From CAZRQL01 sp964602415 (GTDB lineage: Bacteria; Bacteroidota; Bacteroidia; Cytophagales; Flammeovirgaceae): a stretch of DNA of 35,677 nucleotides. Numbering within the stretch: the first letter of the stretch is position 1; the number at the start of each line of letters is the position of its first letter. The DNA lies in NCBI GenBank assembly GCA_964602415.1, contig CAZRQL010000031.1:1-35677 (forward strand). Direction: 5' to 3'. The notes beneath the pieces were generated by a model. The model had not been told where the DNA came from and did not search any database. It saw nothing but the letters and a program-made list of their open reading frames with translations. The position numbers and the translations under genes were made by a program. Positions 8,239 to 18,055 of this stretch are shown piece by piece.

Positions 8239-9104
8239 TACCTCAGAGCGGCTTTGACCAAAAGTTTTTGGTGGGAGTTGCGAAAAGCAAACATGCCTGC
8301 TCCTGCATACTCTCCGTCTATATGGGCTGGGATGTTATCAGAAAAAACTTCTATGCTGCTTGCCTGTCGGTATTGAATGTAGGGTAGGCCTGTGTGCTTG
8401 CCTTTTTTGAAAGAAGCAATCAAAAAAGCCCGCTTCCACAAGGGCAAGCCTTCGACCAAGCTCATGTCCAGCAGCGAGTCGTTCAACGAAGCCCCCGGAG
8501 TGAGACAAAATCCTCCGAAATACCTGCCTGTGGCTACAGTGAGCATAAAAGAGTTTCCCTTGTACGATAGGGTAGGGCTGTGTATTTCAATGGTTTGATT
8601 GTTGTAATTTAGGAGCGTTTTGATCACCAAATACATATAAGCCATTTCGCCGCGTTTTTTTCGGTTGAGCATCTGTTGGGCTACCCGCCCGTCAAACCCT
8701 ATGCCCACACCATTGACAAAAAGCCTATCGTTGCAGCTAAACAGGTCTGTTTGGGTGGTTTGGTTGGAAAGAGCCAGTTTGAGTTGCTCGTCCAACTGCT
8801 TGGGCAGCATAAAGTTGCGGGCAAAATCATTGCCGCTGCCCATAGGGAAAAGAGCCAAGGGAGTTTGGAAATCTTGCAGGCTGTTGACCACTTGGTTGAT
8901 GGTGCCGTCGCCTCCCAAAACAAAAACAGTAGAATATGGCTTTTTAAGTTGGCTGGACAGTTCCCCGCTCTCAAAACTATCGGCTCGAGTCCAAAAAAAA
9001 TCATGTTCTATGTGCCGCTCTTTGAGTTGTTGGCTCAAAAAAGTTGCTGACTGTTTTTTGTCTTTGTTGCCGGAGGCGGGGTTGATTACCAGTAGGATTC
9101 GCAT
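8235..9104 (-). CDS. Diacylglycerol kinase family lipid kinase
   Basis: This 289-aa protein has the catalytic domain of the YegS/BmrU/DagK family, which phosphorylates lipid alcohols using ATP at the inner membrane face. Visible motifs are VINPASGNK at the N-terminus, the ATP-binding GGDGTINQVV near residue 64, and FPMGSGNDFARN near residue 90. The C-terminal beta-sandwich contains GNSFMLTVATGRYFGGG-like and HIDGEYA segments. The length is normal. It overlaps the flavodoxin stop convergently by four bases and has 95 bases between its start and the end of lepA, so co-transcription with lepA is possible. The lipid substrate cannot be read from the sequence. Confidence 0.9.
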   Translation of the reverse strand: MRILLVINPASGNKDKKQSATFLSQQLKERHIEHDFFWTRADSFESGELSSQLKKPYSTVFVLGGDGTINQVVNSLQDFQTPLALFPMGSGNDFARNFMLPKQLDEQLKLALSNQTTQTDLFSCNDRLFVNGVGIGFDGRVAQQMLNRKKRGEMAYMYLVIKTLLNYNNQTIEIHSPTLSYKGNSFMLTVATGRYFGGFCLTPGASLNDSLLDMSLVEGLPLWKRAFLIASFKKGKHTGLPYIQYRQASSIEVFSDNIPAHIDGEYAGAGMFAFRNSHQKLLVKAALRY

Positions 9105-9199
9105 GTGAGGGAGATACTTTTAGAGCCAAACAATTAACACGGTTGGCAATATAAAGTCCTCAACTTATCCCATACCAACCAACCAACAATTTATTTTGG

Positions 9200-10984
9200 T
9201 TACTCCAATTTCAAAATGGCCATAAAAGCCTCTTGGGGCACTTCGACTGTTCCGATTTGTCGCATGCGTTTTTTGCCTTCTTTTTGTTTTTCGAGCAGTT
9301 TGCGTTTGCGAGATATATCACCGCCGTAGCACTTGGCTATCACGTTTTTGCGCAGGGCTTTGATGGTTTCTCGGGCAATAATTTTTTGTCCTATTGCGGC
9401 TTGCACGGCGATTTCAAACTGTTGTCTGGGCAGCAAGTCTTTGAGTTTTTCGCAGATTCTTTTTCCCCAATCGTAGGCTTTGTCGCGGTGTACGATGGCA
9501 GAAAGTGCGTCCACTTTGTCGCCGTTGAGCATGATGTCCAGTTTGACCAGCGTGGATTCTTTCATGCCTATCAGTTCATAATCCAGCGAAGCGTAGCCGC
9601 GAGAGATGGTTTTGAGTTTGTCAAAAAAGTCAAAGACAATCTCAGAAAGAGGCATGTCGAATCTCAATTCGACACGGTCTGCCGTGAGATAGACTTGGTT
9701 TTTGAGTACGCCTCTTTTGTCCATGCAGAGCTTCATAATCACACCGATGTATTCGGCTTTGGTGATGATGTCTGCCGAGATAAAAGGCTCTTCGATGTAG
9801 TCTAATTTGCTGGGGTCGGGCATATCTGAAGGGGCATGGACGATTATTTTTTCGCCGTTGGTCAAATAGGCATAGTATTGCACGGAAGGCACAGTGGTGA
9901 TGACGGTCATATTGAACTCGCGCTCAAGTCTTTCTTGGACTATCTCCATGTGAAGCATTCCCAAAAAGCCACAGCGAAATCCAAAGCCCAAAGCCACAGA
10001 GGTCTCAGGCTCCCAAACCAACGAAGAGTCGTTGAGTTGGAGTTTTTCGATTGAGGAGCGCAGTTCTTCAAACTCGGAAGTCTCTACAGGATAGATGCCC
10101 GCAAAGACCATAGGCTTCACGTCTTCAAAGCCATGGATAGGCTGTGCCGGATTGGAAACGCCTGTGATGGTATCGCCTACTTTTACTTCTTTTGCGTTTT
10201 TGATGCCCGAGATCAGATAGCCTACATTGCCGGTGCCAATCTCAGATTGAGGGATTTGCTGCATCTTTAGCACCCCAATCTCGTCGGCGTGGTAGTCGCG
10301 CCCGGTGGCAATAAACTTGACATGGTCACCTTTGCGGATTGTGCCGTTCATTACCCTGAAATACACTTCTACCCCTCTAAACGAATTGAAAACAGAGTCA
10401 AAGATAAGAGCCTGCAAGGGAGCGTTGGGGTCGCCTTTGGGTGCGGGTACGCGCTCGACCACAGCCGCCAAGATTTCTTGTATGCCGATGCCTTCTTTTG
10501 CGGAGGCCTTGATGATGTCCTCTCTTTTGCAGCCCACCAAATCCACCACCTCATCGCTGACCTCGTCGGGACGTGCCGCCGGCAAATCTATCTTGTTGAG
10601 AACCGGTATAATCTCCAAATCATGCTCCAAGGCCAAGTAAAGGTTTGAAATGGTTTGTGCCTCAATACCTTGGGCGGCATCCACCACCAAAAGCGCGCCT
10701 TCACAGGCCGCTATCGAACGAGAAACCTCATAAGAAAAATCCACGTGTCCGGGGGTATCAATCAGGTTGAGGATGTAAGTTTCACCTTTATATTGATAAT
10801 TCATCTGGATGGCATGGGCTTTTATGGTGATACCCCTCTCCCGTTCCAAATCCATATTGTCCAGCACTTGGTTCATCATTTCGCGCTGACCGAGTGTTTG
10901 GGTTTGCTCTAAAAGCCTATCTGCCAAGGTACTTTTGCCGTGGTCGATGTGTGCAATGATGCAAAAGTTGCGAATATTCTTCAT
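9200..10984 (-). CDS. lepA: Elongation factor 4 (LepA)
   Basis: This 594-aa ribosome-associated GTPase has the length and domain order of EF-4. The G domain contains AHIDHGKST (G1, residues about 11-19), the switch segment ERERGITIKAH, DTPGHVDF (G3, near 76) and NKIDLP (G4, near 130). EF-G-like domains II, III and V follow, then the LepA-specific C-terminal domain with CYGGDISRKRKLLEKQKEGKKRM, here abbreviated by its conserved CYGGDISRK core. The protein acts in the cytoplasm on 70S ribosomes, and roles in back-translocation or in ribosome biogenesis have been proposed. It is preceded by a consensus -7 box at 10993-11000. Confidence 0.98.
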   Translation of the reverse strand: MKNIRNFCIIAHIDHGKSTLADRLLEQTQTLGQREMMNQVLDNMDLERERGITIKAHAIQMNYQYKGETYILNLIDTPGHVDFSYEVSRSIAACEGALLVVDAAQGIEAQTISNLYLALEHDLEIIPVLNKIDLPAARPDEVSDEVVDLVGCKREDIIKASAKEGIGIQEILAAVVERVPAPKGDPNAPLQALIFDSVFNSFRGVEVYFRVMNGTIRKGDHVKFIATGRDYHADEIGVLKMQQIPQSEIGTGNVGYLISGIKNAKEVKVGDTITGVSNPAQPIHGFEDVKPMVFAGIYPVETSEFEELRSSIEKLQLNDSSLVWEPETSVALGFGFRCGFLGMLHMEIVQERLEREFNMTVITTVPSVQYYAYLTNGEKIIVHAPSDMPDPSKLDYIEEPFISADIITKAEYIGVIMKLCMDKRGVLKNQVYLTADRVELRFDMPLSEIVFDFFDKLKTISRGYASLDYELIGMKESTLVKLDIMLNGDKVDALSAIVHRDKAYDWGKRICEKLKDLLPRQQFEIAVQAAIGQKIIARETIKALRKNVIAKCYGGDISRKRKLLEKQKEGKKRMRQIGTVEVPQEAFMAILKLE

Positions 10985-10992
10985 CTCAGGTG

Positions 10993-11000
10993 CAAAATTA
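10993..11000 (-). promoter_or_regulatory. Bacteroidota -7 promoter element for lepA
   Basis: On the minus strand this reads TAATTTTG, an exact TAnnTTTG match, ending 8 bases before the lepA ATG. No clear TTTG -33 element is found at 19-20 bases upstream. Confidence 0.5.
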
Positions 11001-11101
11001 GACTAAAAATATCTTACATTGTATCAGGGGGTTGAACTTTGAAACCTGCATGTGCAAAAAAATGAACTAAAACTTTTTTAATTTAGTGCCAAAAAAACCA
11101 A

Positions 11102-14100
11102 ATGACGATTAAGATAAAATTGAGAGGATTTCGGAATACTGTAATAATATTGTTAGCATTTAGCTTTCCGTGCTTAGCCCAGCAGACATGGAAGCAGGAC
11201 AGTGATTTCTCGGGTGCAGGAAGAGAAAGTGCGGTAAGTTTTGTGATTGAGGGGCAAATTTTTATCACCACGGGCAACAACGGCAGCACCCGTTACCGCG
11301 ACCTTTGGCAGTACAACCCCGAAACCAAAACATGGACACAAAGAGCCAATATGGCAACGGTGCGCTCGGCAGCGACGGGCTTTGCCCTCGATGGCAAAGG
11401 CTATGTTACCACAGGATGGAACGGCAGCACCCGTTTTAAAGACACTTGGCAATACGACCCGGGGAGCAACACTTGGACTCAAATGGCCGACTTTCCCGGA
11501 GAGGGGCGCACGTTGGCGGTATCTTTTGTCATAGATGGCTTGGCTTATGTGGGGCTGGGAGCGACGGGAGGCTCTACGCGCTTGGGCGATTTTTGGGCTT
11601 ACTCAGCAAATACCAACACATGGAAACAAGTAGCTGACTTCCGTGGCTCACCGCGCTCAGGGGCTTTCTCATTTGCCATTGACGCAAAAGGCTATGTAGG
11701 CATGGGCAACAGCGGGGCAAGTTTTTTGAATGACTTTTGGAGCTATGACCCCAACACCAACCTCTGGCAAGAACTCAACCGCATACCTGCCACATCCAGA
11801 GGCTCTGCGGCTGCAAGCGCAAACACTACCATAGGATTTATGGGGCTGGGTTCAAATGGAGTTACCAGATTTTCGGATATATGGCTATACACACCCGAAA
11901 ACGACAGATGGATCAGGCAGGCCAACTTTCCTTCTTCGGGCAGGGATGGCGCGGTAGTCGCAATGTGGAACGAGGTACTGTATGTTGGTCTTGGAAACGA
12001 CGGATTGCTGAGGGGTAAAGATTTTTGGGAATTTTCGGCTGATTGTCCTGTTTTTGCCATCGAAGCAGACAGCCTGCCGCCAGCCATCCAAAACACAGGT
12101 TACAGCCATCAGTTGAATGTCCAAAGCTCCGTTTCTGAGCCTTTTTGGGAGATAGTTTCCGGTGAACTGCCCCAAGGACTCTCCCTTGACCCCATCAACG
12201 GAATCATCAGCGGCTCAACCCAACAAATTGGCAGCTACCAAATAGAGTTGAAAGCCTCCACAAAAGAAAATATCATATTCCCTGACTTTTCCATTCAAGC
12301 CTCCTCCGCCAACTATCCTTTTGCCGAGCCGCCCCAAAATGCAATTGACGGAGATTTTTCGACAAAATACCTCAATTTTGACAAAACCAATACCTCTTTG
12401 ACCATCAACACCGGAAAAAGGCACATCGCGCGTGCTCTTGAACTGACCGTTGGCAACGATGAACCCGATAGAGACCCTTTGTCGGTGGCGGTGTTAGGCT
12501 CAAACGATGGTCAAAACTTTACCACAGTAGATACCCTTACTTTTTACTGCCAAAGCACACGCCTTGTGAGCACTCGTTTGCCTATCAAAAATCCAGCGGC
12601 TTACCGGTTTTGGCGAATCGAGTTTTTGTCTGTTTGCAATACCAACAGAGCCAACTCTATTCAAGTGGCGGAAATACAACTCAAAGATTTGACGTGTGAG
12701 ACCCGCAAAACCTTAAAACTTGAAGTCTTATCGGGAGGCAACTGGACAAAGCGGCTTGACTTGGGAGTGCCCCTGCAAGGGGCTGTGGCTTTTAGTATAG
12801 AGGGAAAAAGCTACCTGTGCACCGGAAAAACCGATGTTGCCCAAAAATCTGTATGGTGTTACGACGGCAAAGTTTGGACACAAAAAGCCGATTTCCCCGG
12901 CGCGGCGCGCTTCGATGCCGTAGGATTTGCTAATCAAGGCTTTGGCTATTTGGCCACAGGCACTGACGGCACACAGAAATTCAAAGACTTTTGGCAATAC
13001 GACCCCTCAAAAGACGCTTGGACTCAAATGGCCGACTTTGGAGGCAGCGCACGAAGCGAGGCGGTGGCTTTTGTAGTAGAAAATGATTTTTTTGTGGGAT
13101 TGGGAGATGACAACAGTTTGCTATCCGATTTTTGGAGGTACAGGGCAGGCAGTTGGCAACAAGTATCTGACTTTGCGGGTAGCGCAAGGCGGCTGGCTAC
13201 CGCTTGGGCTATTGGCAATCAAGCATTTGTGGCACTGGGGGAAACAGCAAGCGGGCTTTCGCGTGAAGTCTGGAAATTTCAAGATGGCACTTGGACTCAA
13301 GAGCCTGATTTTGAGGGAGATGCAAGAAAAGCCCCTGTCTCATTTACTTTCAACAACTATGCCTTTGTTGGGCTGGGAGAAAATGAAAGCGACACACTTT
13401 CAGACTTTTGGCTCTATGACGCGCAGCAAAAGGCTTGGCTTTTGAAAACCCGTTTTCCCGGCCCCAAACGAAGCCGTGCCGTCGGGTTTGCATTGGGCGA
13501 CAAGGGTTTTATAGCCACAGGAAGCCTGCAAAAAGACCTCTGGCAATACGATTTGAACTGCCCTCTTGGCAAAGTGATTGCTCAAGCAAAAGCCTTTGCG
13601 CTCAATCAAAATTGGCCATTTCAAACAACCTTTGAGCAAGAGGGGGCTGTTGGAGATGTGAACTGGCTGGCCTACAATCTTCCCTCAGGCTTGAGTTTAG
13701 ATGCCCAAACGGGCATACTGTCCGGCTCAATCAAAGAAAGCGGGCAGCTACAAAGCCTGATTGTGGCAAAAAATGAAGATTGCGAACAAACTGAAGCCCT
13801 AACTTTTTCCGTAAGTTCCATAGGTGCTTGGCGCAAAGGCAAAGACTTTTTGGGGGCAGCAAGGGTTTCTGCCTCTGCTTTTGCCTTGGATGGAAAAGGC
13901 TACATATTTGGCGGTTTGGATAGCCTCAATATTACAAGGCGCGATTTTTGGCAGTACAACCCCACCAATGGAGCGTGGTTGCAAAAAGCCGATATGCCCT
14001 TAGGCAGAAGAAATGGTATTGCCTCATTTGCGATGGCAGGCAAAGCCTATTTGGGTATGGGACAGGCGGGATCGAGTATAAAAAATGATTTTTGGCAGTA

Positions 14101-17100
14101 CGACCCACAAACCGATGGCTGGAAACAGATATCGCCTGCACCGATAGCAATTAGAAACGCCGTTTCATTTGTAATAAATAACAAAGCCTATTTGGGTCTG
14201 GGTTACGGCAATGATTATCAAATTTCTTCCTCTTTTTATTCTTATGATCCCCAAACCGATGTTTGGTCTTCGGTGGCCGGGTTTCCAAAGGACGACTTTT
14301 ACAGCAGCTATGGTTCATTTGCCACCAAGCAATACGGCTACGTACTGGCCGACGGTTACTTTTACAGATACGACCCAACAACCGATAGCTGGCAAGAAAA
14401 AGCATACCCCCCCCAAATGACGGACACTTATTTTGAAAAACTTGTCCAGATAGAAAACACGGGGCTTTTGACTTATTTGGGTGGAAGCTGCATGTACTAT
14501 GACGAAACCACAGACACATGGCTACGGAAAGCCAAAAACATAGAGGCAGTATCTGAATCAAGTTTTTTTAATATCAACGACACACTTTACAAGGTTTGTG
14601 GATCACAAAATGGCGTTAGCCGCAACGTTGCACAATACAATACCCGCTCAGATTGTGAAGTCGAAATTGCAACTGCCAATCTACCCAATGGTATTGCAGG
14701 GCAGAGTTACAGAGCAACTGTTTTAAAGCTAAATATCAATAGTTTGCCGGATATTATCTGGGAGGCTACAGGACTGCCTGAGGGTTTGTTTCTCAACAGT
14801 CAGACAGGGGCACTCAGCGGCACTCCCACACAAACAGGTACTTTTGAAGTTGGTATCAAAGCCTTTTATCAAGAGTGTTCGGGAGGCCAAAAATATACCA
14901 TCCAAATCAGGGATGCCCCTATTGGGCTTTGGGTAGAGCGCGCCGGTCTCTCGCCGGATTTGGCAAGGCGGCTGGGTATCGGATTTGCGGCAAACGAGCA
15001 GTTTTTTGTTGGCTTGGGCAACGACGGCGCGCTCAAACAAGACCTATGGGCCTACAACCCCCAAACCAACACATGGCAAAAGCGCAAAGATTTTCCGGGC
15101 AAAGCCCGTGAGTCCGCTATGGCCTTTGTGTTGGACGGAGTGGCCTATGTGGGTGGCGGAAAGTCAGGCAGTGAGGTACTGAGCGACTTCTGGAGCTACC
15201 GCCCCTCAACCGATACTTGGAGTCAGGTGGCTTCTTTGCCCGCTGCTGTCGAGGGCGGGATTGGCTTTGCCGTGTTGGGGCAAGGCATTGTGGGGCTGGG
15301 GTCAGCAGGCAAATCTTTGTGGAGCTATTCCCCCCCGACCAACACATGGACAGCCCTGCGTAATTTTCCGGGTTTGAGCCGCAAAGGCGCATCCGTATTT
15401 GTCATTGGCGACAATGGCTATGTAGGGCTGGGCGACGAAGGCTGGAGATTTTTGAATGATCTATGGCAATACAATCCCCTGCAAGACAGATGGACACGCA
15501 TGATGGATTTTCCATCGAGTCCGCGCGCCTTAGCTTGTAGTTTCAGTTTAGGGGAATATGGTTGGTTTGGGGGCGGTTTCAATGGCAATTTTTTGAAAGA
15601 TTTTTGGCAATACGATCCCTACAACAACCAATGGCTTGAAGTGGCCGAATTTACAGGAACGGCGAGGAGCGGAGCTGTGGCGGCTGCCCTTGGCTCTTTT
15701 GCTTACTTGGCTACCGGAAATGACGGAAGGCGAAAAGCAGATTTATGGCAATACCGCCCTGCCGCTTGCAACAACGTTACCATTATGCCCGAGCGGCTGC
15801 CCGATGCCATCAAAGGCGTATCTTATGCTGTCCAATTAAAACAGAATACCTTACCCGCATCTTTGGCCAATTGGGAGATACAAGGATTGCCGGAAGGATT
15901 TTACTTTGACTCATACACCCAAAAAATCGCAGGTACAGCCCTTGTATCGGGCAGTTTCAATGTGCTAATAAAAGCACGACTGGGGACTTGCGAAGGAAAA
16001 AGAGAATATACCCTAAGAGTCAATGAGGGAAATTCCTTTTTAAAAACCCCCACTGCTTTGCCTGATGGGCTGCGAAGTGCCGCTGTTTTTGTGTTGGCAG
16101 ACACGGCCTACATCGTAGGGGGACAAAAAGAAAGTGGTGAATTGAATGCAACGGTTTGGAAATACAACCTCCGCACCCAAACCGTTGTGGGTTCAAACGA
16201 TTTTGTGGAAGCCGAGCGGATAGGTGCAGTAGGTTTTGCAATTGGCGAAAAGGGGTTTATAGCTTTAGGACAGAGCTACGGTAACTACCGCAAAGACTTC
16301 TGGCAATACAACCCCAAAACGGGAAAATGGACTCAGTTGCCGGACTTTGCGGGCAGAGAGCGCGCCTTTGCAACGGTGTTTGTGATTGATTCTTTGGCCT
16401 ACATAGGCTCAGGGCAAAACTTAGAAAGCTATTTTTTGGGCGACTTTTGGTCTTTCAACCCCAAAAACAATCAATTTTTGAGCCTTGCACCTTTGCCTTC
16501 GCCCCGAAAAGCAGCGGTCAGTTGGGCTTTGTCCTCTAAGGGCTACGTGCTGGGAGGATACAGCGAAGAATTCTTTGGCTTTGACAATCCGAAGATTTGG
16601 GTATATTTACCAACATCAAATCAATGGATTTCAAAACCTTCACCCGCTTTGAGCCTCAGAAGAGAAGAAGCCACGGGATTTGTATTGCAAAATAAAGGCT
16701 ACCTATCACAGGGTTTGGTGTTTGAAGATTTCGCATTCTATCCTGACAATAGCTTGTGGCAGTTTGATCCGGTAAGCGAGCAATGGCTTAAGATTCTTGA
16801 AGGGCAGATTGCAGGAATTGAGCCGCGCTTGGGAGCCATCAGTTTTGCCAACGACGAGTATGCCTTTATAGGTATGGGAGAGTTTAATCAAAATTATTAC
16901 AGTGACCTCTGGAAGTTTAGTCCTGACTGCCCCTCCAACACCAAAATAAGCCCTGTTGCATTGCCTGATAGGGTTGCCTCACAGCCTTATTTTGCTCAAC
17001 TTGATGCGGCAGGCCTCGAAGGGAACATCACTTGGCAGCTAAACCCCTTGTTGCCGCTCCCCGAGGGTTTGGAACTGGACTACCAAACCGGGATTATCTC

Positions 17101-18055
17101 CGGCACGCCGACTCAAAGTGGCCCCATTAATATTTTAGCAACTGCCACCAACGGCTTTTGCAGTGCAAGCCAACTTTTCTTCCCCAACCTAACCATTTGG
17201 AACGGAACAACATGGATGCCTGCCCCGCCCGACAACAGCAAAACCGCCGCCATCATCGCCCCTTACAATACAGACCTTCATGGAGATTTTACGGCTCAAA
17301 ACTGCGTCAATCTCTCCAAAATTAAGGTAGCCCCTTTTACACAAATCACAATCAAAGAAAATTTAAACAATCTGGGTAGCATCTGTTCTCAAGGAAATAT
17401 TCAAGCCCGGAGCCTACTGGGAAACCCCATCGCTTCTACCGCTTCACCTCTTTCACCAAGAGCCATTTCTGTCGAGGGCTACAACAACCGAGACAGTACG
17501 GCGACTCTCAATATTTCTTGGACTGCTGCCCAAAATGAAAACTATAAACTGGTCGTACTTAAAGCGGGCGCGCCTATAAATCCAAAGATGATTATAGACG
17601 GCAATATTTATGCAGCCAACCCCGATTGGCAAGGATTTTCAGACCAAATTGACGGTGGAAAGGTGGTTTATCAAGGCAAAGAAGATTTCGTTCAGGTCAG
17701 AAACCTGACCGGTCGTTATGAAAACTATTTTGCATCGGTTTTTGAATACAATATGCAAGAGTCCTGTGGGGCGGTGTATTCCAAGCCCGAAACAGCCCAA
17801 ATCATCGCTGCGTTGCCCAAATCATCCTCGCTTACAAAAGTAGTAGCCTATCCCAACCCTGCCCAAAATACCCTCACCATCCAAACCCACCTACCCGCCA
17901 AAGGGAGGCTGCTGACCTTAGCAGGGGTTCAATTGGCTGATTTTGAATGTGAAAACCAAAAAGAACTGGATGTGTCAGGGCTGCCTCGTGGCATGTATTT
18001 GGTGGAATTGACGCACAAAGCGGGTAGAGAAGTCATCAAAATTACGCTGCAATGA
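11102..18055 (+). CDS. Giant secreted protein: five Kelch propellers with Ig-like domains and T9SS tail
   Basis: This 2317-aa protein begins with a signal peptide (residues 1-26). Five units follow, each of six Kelch repeats (F-x-G-x-x-R-x-x-A-V-x-F … G-Y-V-x-x-G … DFWQYDP … W) and one He_PIG/putative Ig domain (LPxGLxLDxxTGxxSGT). Propellers span about residues 28-315, 545-820, 905-1185, 1275-1556 and 1642-1943. A Cys ends each propeller (315, 820, 1185, 1556, 1943) and a second lies in each Ig domain (532, 894, 1259, 1630, 2020). A discoidin (F5/8 C)-like domain of about 140 residues is inserted in the first Ig domain. After a beta-rich region, the last 77 residues are a Por/T9SS type A tail (AYPNPAQNTL … LPRGMYLVEL). 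It is probably exported to the surface or released; a binding or adhesive role is inferred. The stop overlaps the tadA start. Confidence 0.92.
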   Translation: MTIKIKLRGFRNTVIILLAFSFPCLAQQTWKQDSDFSGAGRESAVSFVIEGQIFITTGNNGSTRYRDLWQYNPETKTWTQRANMATVRSAATGFALDGKGYVTTGWNGSTRFKDTWQYDPGSNTWTQMADFPGEGRTLAVSFVIDGLAYVGLGATGGSTRLGDFWAYSANTNTWKQVADFRGSPRSGAFSFAIDAKGYVGMGNSGASFLNDFWSYDPNTNLWQELNRIPATSRGSAAASANTTIGFMGLGSNGVTRFSDIWLYTPENDRWIRQANFPSSGRDGAVVAMWNEVLYVGLGNDGLLRGKDFWEFSADCPVFAIEADSLPPAIQNTGYSHQLNVQSSVSEPFWEIVSGELPQGLSLDPINGIISGSTQQIGSYQIELKASTKENIIFPDFSIQASSANYPFAEPPQNAIDGDFSTKYLNFDKTNTSLTINTGKRHIARALELTVGNDEPDRDPLSVAVLGSNDGQNFTTVDTLTFYCQSTRLVSTRLPIKNPAAYRFWRIEFLSVCNTNRANSIQVAEIQLKDLTCETRKTLKLEVLSGGNWTKRLDLGVPLQGAVAFSIEGKSYLCTGKTDVAQKSVWCYDGKVWTQKADFPGAARFDAVGFANQGFGYLATGTDGTQKFKDFWQYDPSKDAWTQMADFGGSARSEAVAFVVENDFFVGLGDDNSLLSDFWRYRAGSWQQVSDFAGSARRLATAWAIGNQAFVALGETASGLSREVWKFQDGTWTQEPDFEGDARKAPVSFTFNNYAFVGLGENESDTLSDFWLYDAQQKAWLLKTRFPGPKRSRAVGFALGDKGFIATGSLQKDLWQYDLNCPLGKVIAQAKAFALNQNWPFQTTFEQEGAVGDVNWLAYNLPSGLSLDAQTGILSGSIKESGQLQSLIVAKNEDCEQTEALTFSVSSIGAWRKGKDFLGAARVSASAFALDGKGYIFGGLDSLNITRRDFWQYNPTNGAWLQKADMPLGRRNGIASFAMAGKAYLGMGQAGSSIKNDFWQYDPQTDGWKQISPAPIAIRNAVSFVINNKAYLGLGYGNDYQISSSFYSYDPQTDVWSSVAGFPKDDFYSSYGSFATKQYGYVLADGYFYRYDPTTDSWQEKAYPPQMTDTYFEKLVQIENTGLLTYLGGSCMYYDETTDTWLRKAKNIEAVSESSFFNINDTLYKVCGSQNGVSRNVAQYNTRSDCEVEIATANLPNGIAGQSYRATVLKLNINSLPDIIWEATGLPEGLFLNSQTGALSGTPTQTGTFEVGIKAFYQECSGGQKYTIQIRDAPIGLWVERAGLSPDLARRLGIGFAANEQFFVGLGNDGALKQDLWAYNPQTNTWQKRKDFPGKARESAMAFVLDGVAYVGGGKSGSEVLSDFWSYRPSTDTWSQVASLPAAVEGGIGFAVLGQGIVGLGSAGKSLWSYSPPTNTWTALRNFPGLSRKGASVFVIGDNGYVGLGDEGWRFLNDLWQYNPLQDRWTRMMDFPSSPRALACSFSLGEYGWFGGGFNGNFLKDFWQYDPYNNQWLEVAEFTGTARSGAVAAALGSFAYLATGNDGRRKADLWQYRPAACNNVTIMPERLPDAIKGVSYAVQLKQNTLPASLANWEIQGLPEGFYFDSYTQKIAGTALVSGSFNVLIKARLGTCEGKREYTLRVNEGNSFLKTPTALPDGLRSAAVFVLADTAYIVGGQKESGELNATVWKYNLRTQTVVGSNDFVEAERIGAVGFAIGEKGFIALGQSYGNYRKDFWQYNPKTGKWTQLPDFAGRERAFATVFVIDSLAYIGSGQNLESYFLGDFWSFNPKNNQFLSLAPLPSPRKAAVSWALSSKGYVLGGYSEEFFGFDNPKIWVYLPTSNQWISKPSPALSLRREEATGFVLQNKGYLSQGLVFEDFAFYPDNSLWQFDPVSEQWLKILEGQIAGIEPRLGAISFANDEYAFIGMGEFNQNYYSDLWKFSPDCPSNTKISPVALPDRVASQPYFAQLDAAGLEGNITWQLNPLLPLPEGLELDYQTGIISGTPTQSGPINILATATNGFCSASQLFFPNLTIWNGTTWMPAPPDNSKTAAIIAPYNTDLHGDFTAQNCVNLSKIKVAPFTQITIKENLNNLGSICSQGNIQARSLLGNPIASTASPLSPRAISVEGYNNRDSTATLNISWTAAQNENYKLVVLKAGAPINPKMIIDGNIYAANPDWQGFSDQIDGGKVVYQGKEDFVQVRNLTGRYENYFASVFEYNMQESCGAVYSKPETAQIIAALPKSSSLTKVVAYPNPAQNTLTIQTHLPAKGRLLTLAGVQLADFECENQKELDVSGLPRGMYLVELTHKAGREVIKITLQ
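12267..12694 (+). other. Discoidin-like domain inserted in the first Ig domain
   Basis: Residues about 389-531 of the giant Kelch protein carry FSIQASSANYPFAE, then NAIDGDFSTKYLNF, a jelly-roll core with VLGSNDGQNFTTVDT, and YRFWRIEFLSVCN, ending VAEIQL. This is the pattern of discoidin/F5-8 type C carbohydrate- or lipid-binding domains. It sits between the Ig strand IELKAS and the conserved Cys532 strand, where the other four Ig domains have only a few residues. It occurs in no other unit. Confidence 0.75.

Noticed and set aside
9233..9805. 190-codon open frame antisense to lepA
   Set aside because: It lies entirely within lepA, has no recognisable motif or promoter, and is explained as a shadow of the conserved gene.
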